From Pseudazoarcus pumilus_A (GTDB lineage Bacteria; Pseudomonadota; Gammaproteobacteria; Burkholderiales; Rhodocyclaceae): a stretch of 6,261 bases of DNA. Below are positions 5,840 through 6,261 of the stretch, in pieces. The stretch spans positions 1 through 6,261 of the forward strand of contig JAJLLM010000003.1 in NCBI GenBank assembly GCA_033837965.1, read 5' to 3'. The translations under genes were made by a program, and so were the position numbers. Numbering within the stretch: position 1 is the stretch's first letter; each line of letters starts with the position of its first letter. The notes beneath the pieces were generated by a model that was not told where the DNA came from, did not search any database, and worked only from the letters and a program-made list of their open reading frames with translations.

Positions 5840-6261
5840 ATGGAACGCGAGAGCATGCAATTCGATGTGCTGATCGTCGGCGCCGGCCCGGCCGGGCTGG
5901 CCGCGGCCATCCGGCTGGCGCAGCGCGCACGCGAGGCCGGACGCGAACTGTCGGTGTGCGTGCTGGAGAAGGCACCGGAGCCCGGCGCACACACGCTGTC
6001 CGGCGCGGTGATGGACCCGCGCGGACTGGACGCCCTGCTGCCGGGCTGGCGCGGGCGCGCGCCGGACGTCACGCCGGCGACCGAAGACGAATTCCTGTTC
6101 CTCGGCAAGCAATCCGCCCGACGCGTGCCGACCGCATTGCTGCCGGACTGTTTCCGCAACGAGGGCAACCTCATCGTGCGCCTGGGCCACATCGTGAAGT
6201 GGCTGGCCGACGAAGCGGAGGCCCTGGGCGTGGAGATCTACCCCGGCTTCGCCGCCGCCGA
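5840..6261 (+). CDS. Electron transfer flavoprotein-ubiquinone oxidoreductase, 3' end outside window
   Basis: ETF-QO is a membrane-associated FAD and 4Fe-4S enzyme that takes electrons from reduced electron transfer flavoprotein, loaded by acyl-CoA and related dehydrogenases, and passes them to the quinone pool. The window holds 140 N-terminal residues of a protein normally near 550; the iron-sulfur and quinone-binding parts lie beyond the edge. The FAD dinucleotide-binding fold is clear: FDVLIVGAGPAGLAAAIRLA (8-27) with GAGPAG at 14-19, then CVLEKAPEPGAHTLSGAVMD (40-59). GNLIVRLGHIVKWLADEAEA (109-128) followed by LGVEIYPGFAA (129-139) is a hallmark of ETF-QO. The related FixC proteins are shorter and lack this pattern, so FixC is unlikely. 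It is transcribed away from aacS across a 98-bp gap; both genes belong to fatty-acid, branched-chain amino acid or ketone-body breakdown. Confidence 0.95.
   Translation, partial: MERESMQFDVLIVGAGPAGLAAAIRLAQRAREAGRELSVCVLEKAPEPGAHTLSGAVMDPRGLDALLPGWRGRAPDVTPATEDEFLFLGKQSARRVPTALLPDCFRNEGNLIVRLGHIVKWLADEAEALGVEIYPGFAAA

Noticed and set aside
5810..6192. Minus-strand open frames under the ETF-QO gene
   Set aside because: The plus strand carries clear ETF-QO motifs, a good ribosome site and no stop to the window edge; the minus-strand translations are low-complexity shadows.
1..6261. Mobile elements, CRISPR arrays, toxin-antitoxin or phage-defence genes
   Set aside because: I saw no direct-repeat arrays, transposase motifs, terminal inverted repeats or small paired genes. 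All long stretches are taken up by six ordinary chromosomal genes with tight spacing and similar base composition.

Overview
This is a dense, GC-rich (mid-60s percent by eye) Gram-negative chromosomal segment with six protein genes, almost no intergenic DNA and no sign of mobile elements, CRISPR arrays, tRNA or rRNA genes. The KDO-8-phosphate synthase gene implies lipopolysaccharide. The pyrG-kdsA pairing, together with an acetoacetyl-CoA synthetase and an ETF-ubiquinone oxidoreductase, fits a betaproteobacterium, perhaps a Rhodocyclales-like one. The taxon is an inference from protein character and gene order, not a sequence match.

Layout. Positions 1-653 (minus) hold the N-terminal 217 residues of kdsA, which runs off the left edge. 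It follows pyrG (653-2290, minus, complete, 545 aa) with a one-base TGATG stop/start overlap, so the two form one transcription unit read leftwards. Divergent from pyrG is a multi-pass membrane protein of the alkaline ceramidase/CREST superfamily (about 2435-3223, plus). Its stop codon overlaps, tail to tail, the stop codon of an isochorismatase-like hydrolase (3220-3777, minus) on a shared CTAG. That hydrolase lies 2 nt downstream of acetoacetyl-CoA synthetase (aacS, 3780-5741, minus), and the two look like an operon. A 98-bp divergent intergenic region follows. It carries candidate back-to-back promoters and leads into the N-terminal 140 residues of ETF-ubiquinone oxidoreductase (5840 to the right edge, plus).

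Function. pyrG and kdsA are housekeeping genes: CTP is the activating nucleotide for KDO (CMP-KDO), so both feed lipopolysaccharide synthesis as well as general metabolism. The right half looks catabolic. AacS activates acetoacetate, a product of leucine and ketone-body breakdown, to acetoacetyl-CoA. ETF-QO passes electrons from acyl-CoA dehydrogenases to the quinone pool. A shared divergent control region for these two is plausible.

I see no clearly new multi-gene system. The points most worth a second look are the ceramidase-like membrane protein, which keeps the full metal-site residue pattern in a lineage usually thought to lack sphingolipids, and the metal-dependent type of KdsA. The very long open frames antisense to pyrG, aacS and kdsA are codon-register artefacts and are not annotated as genes.
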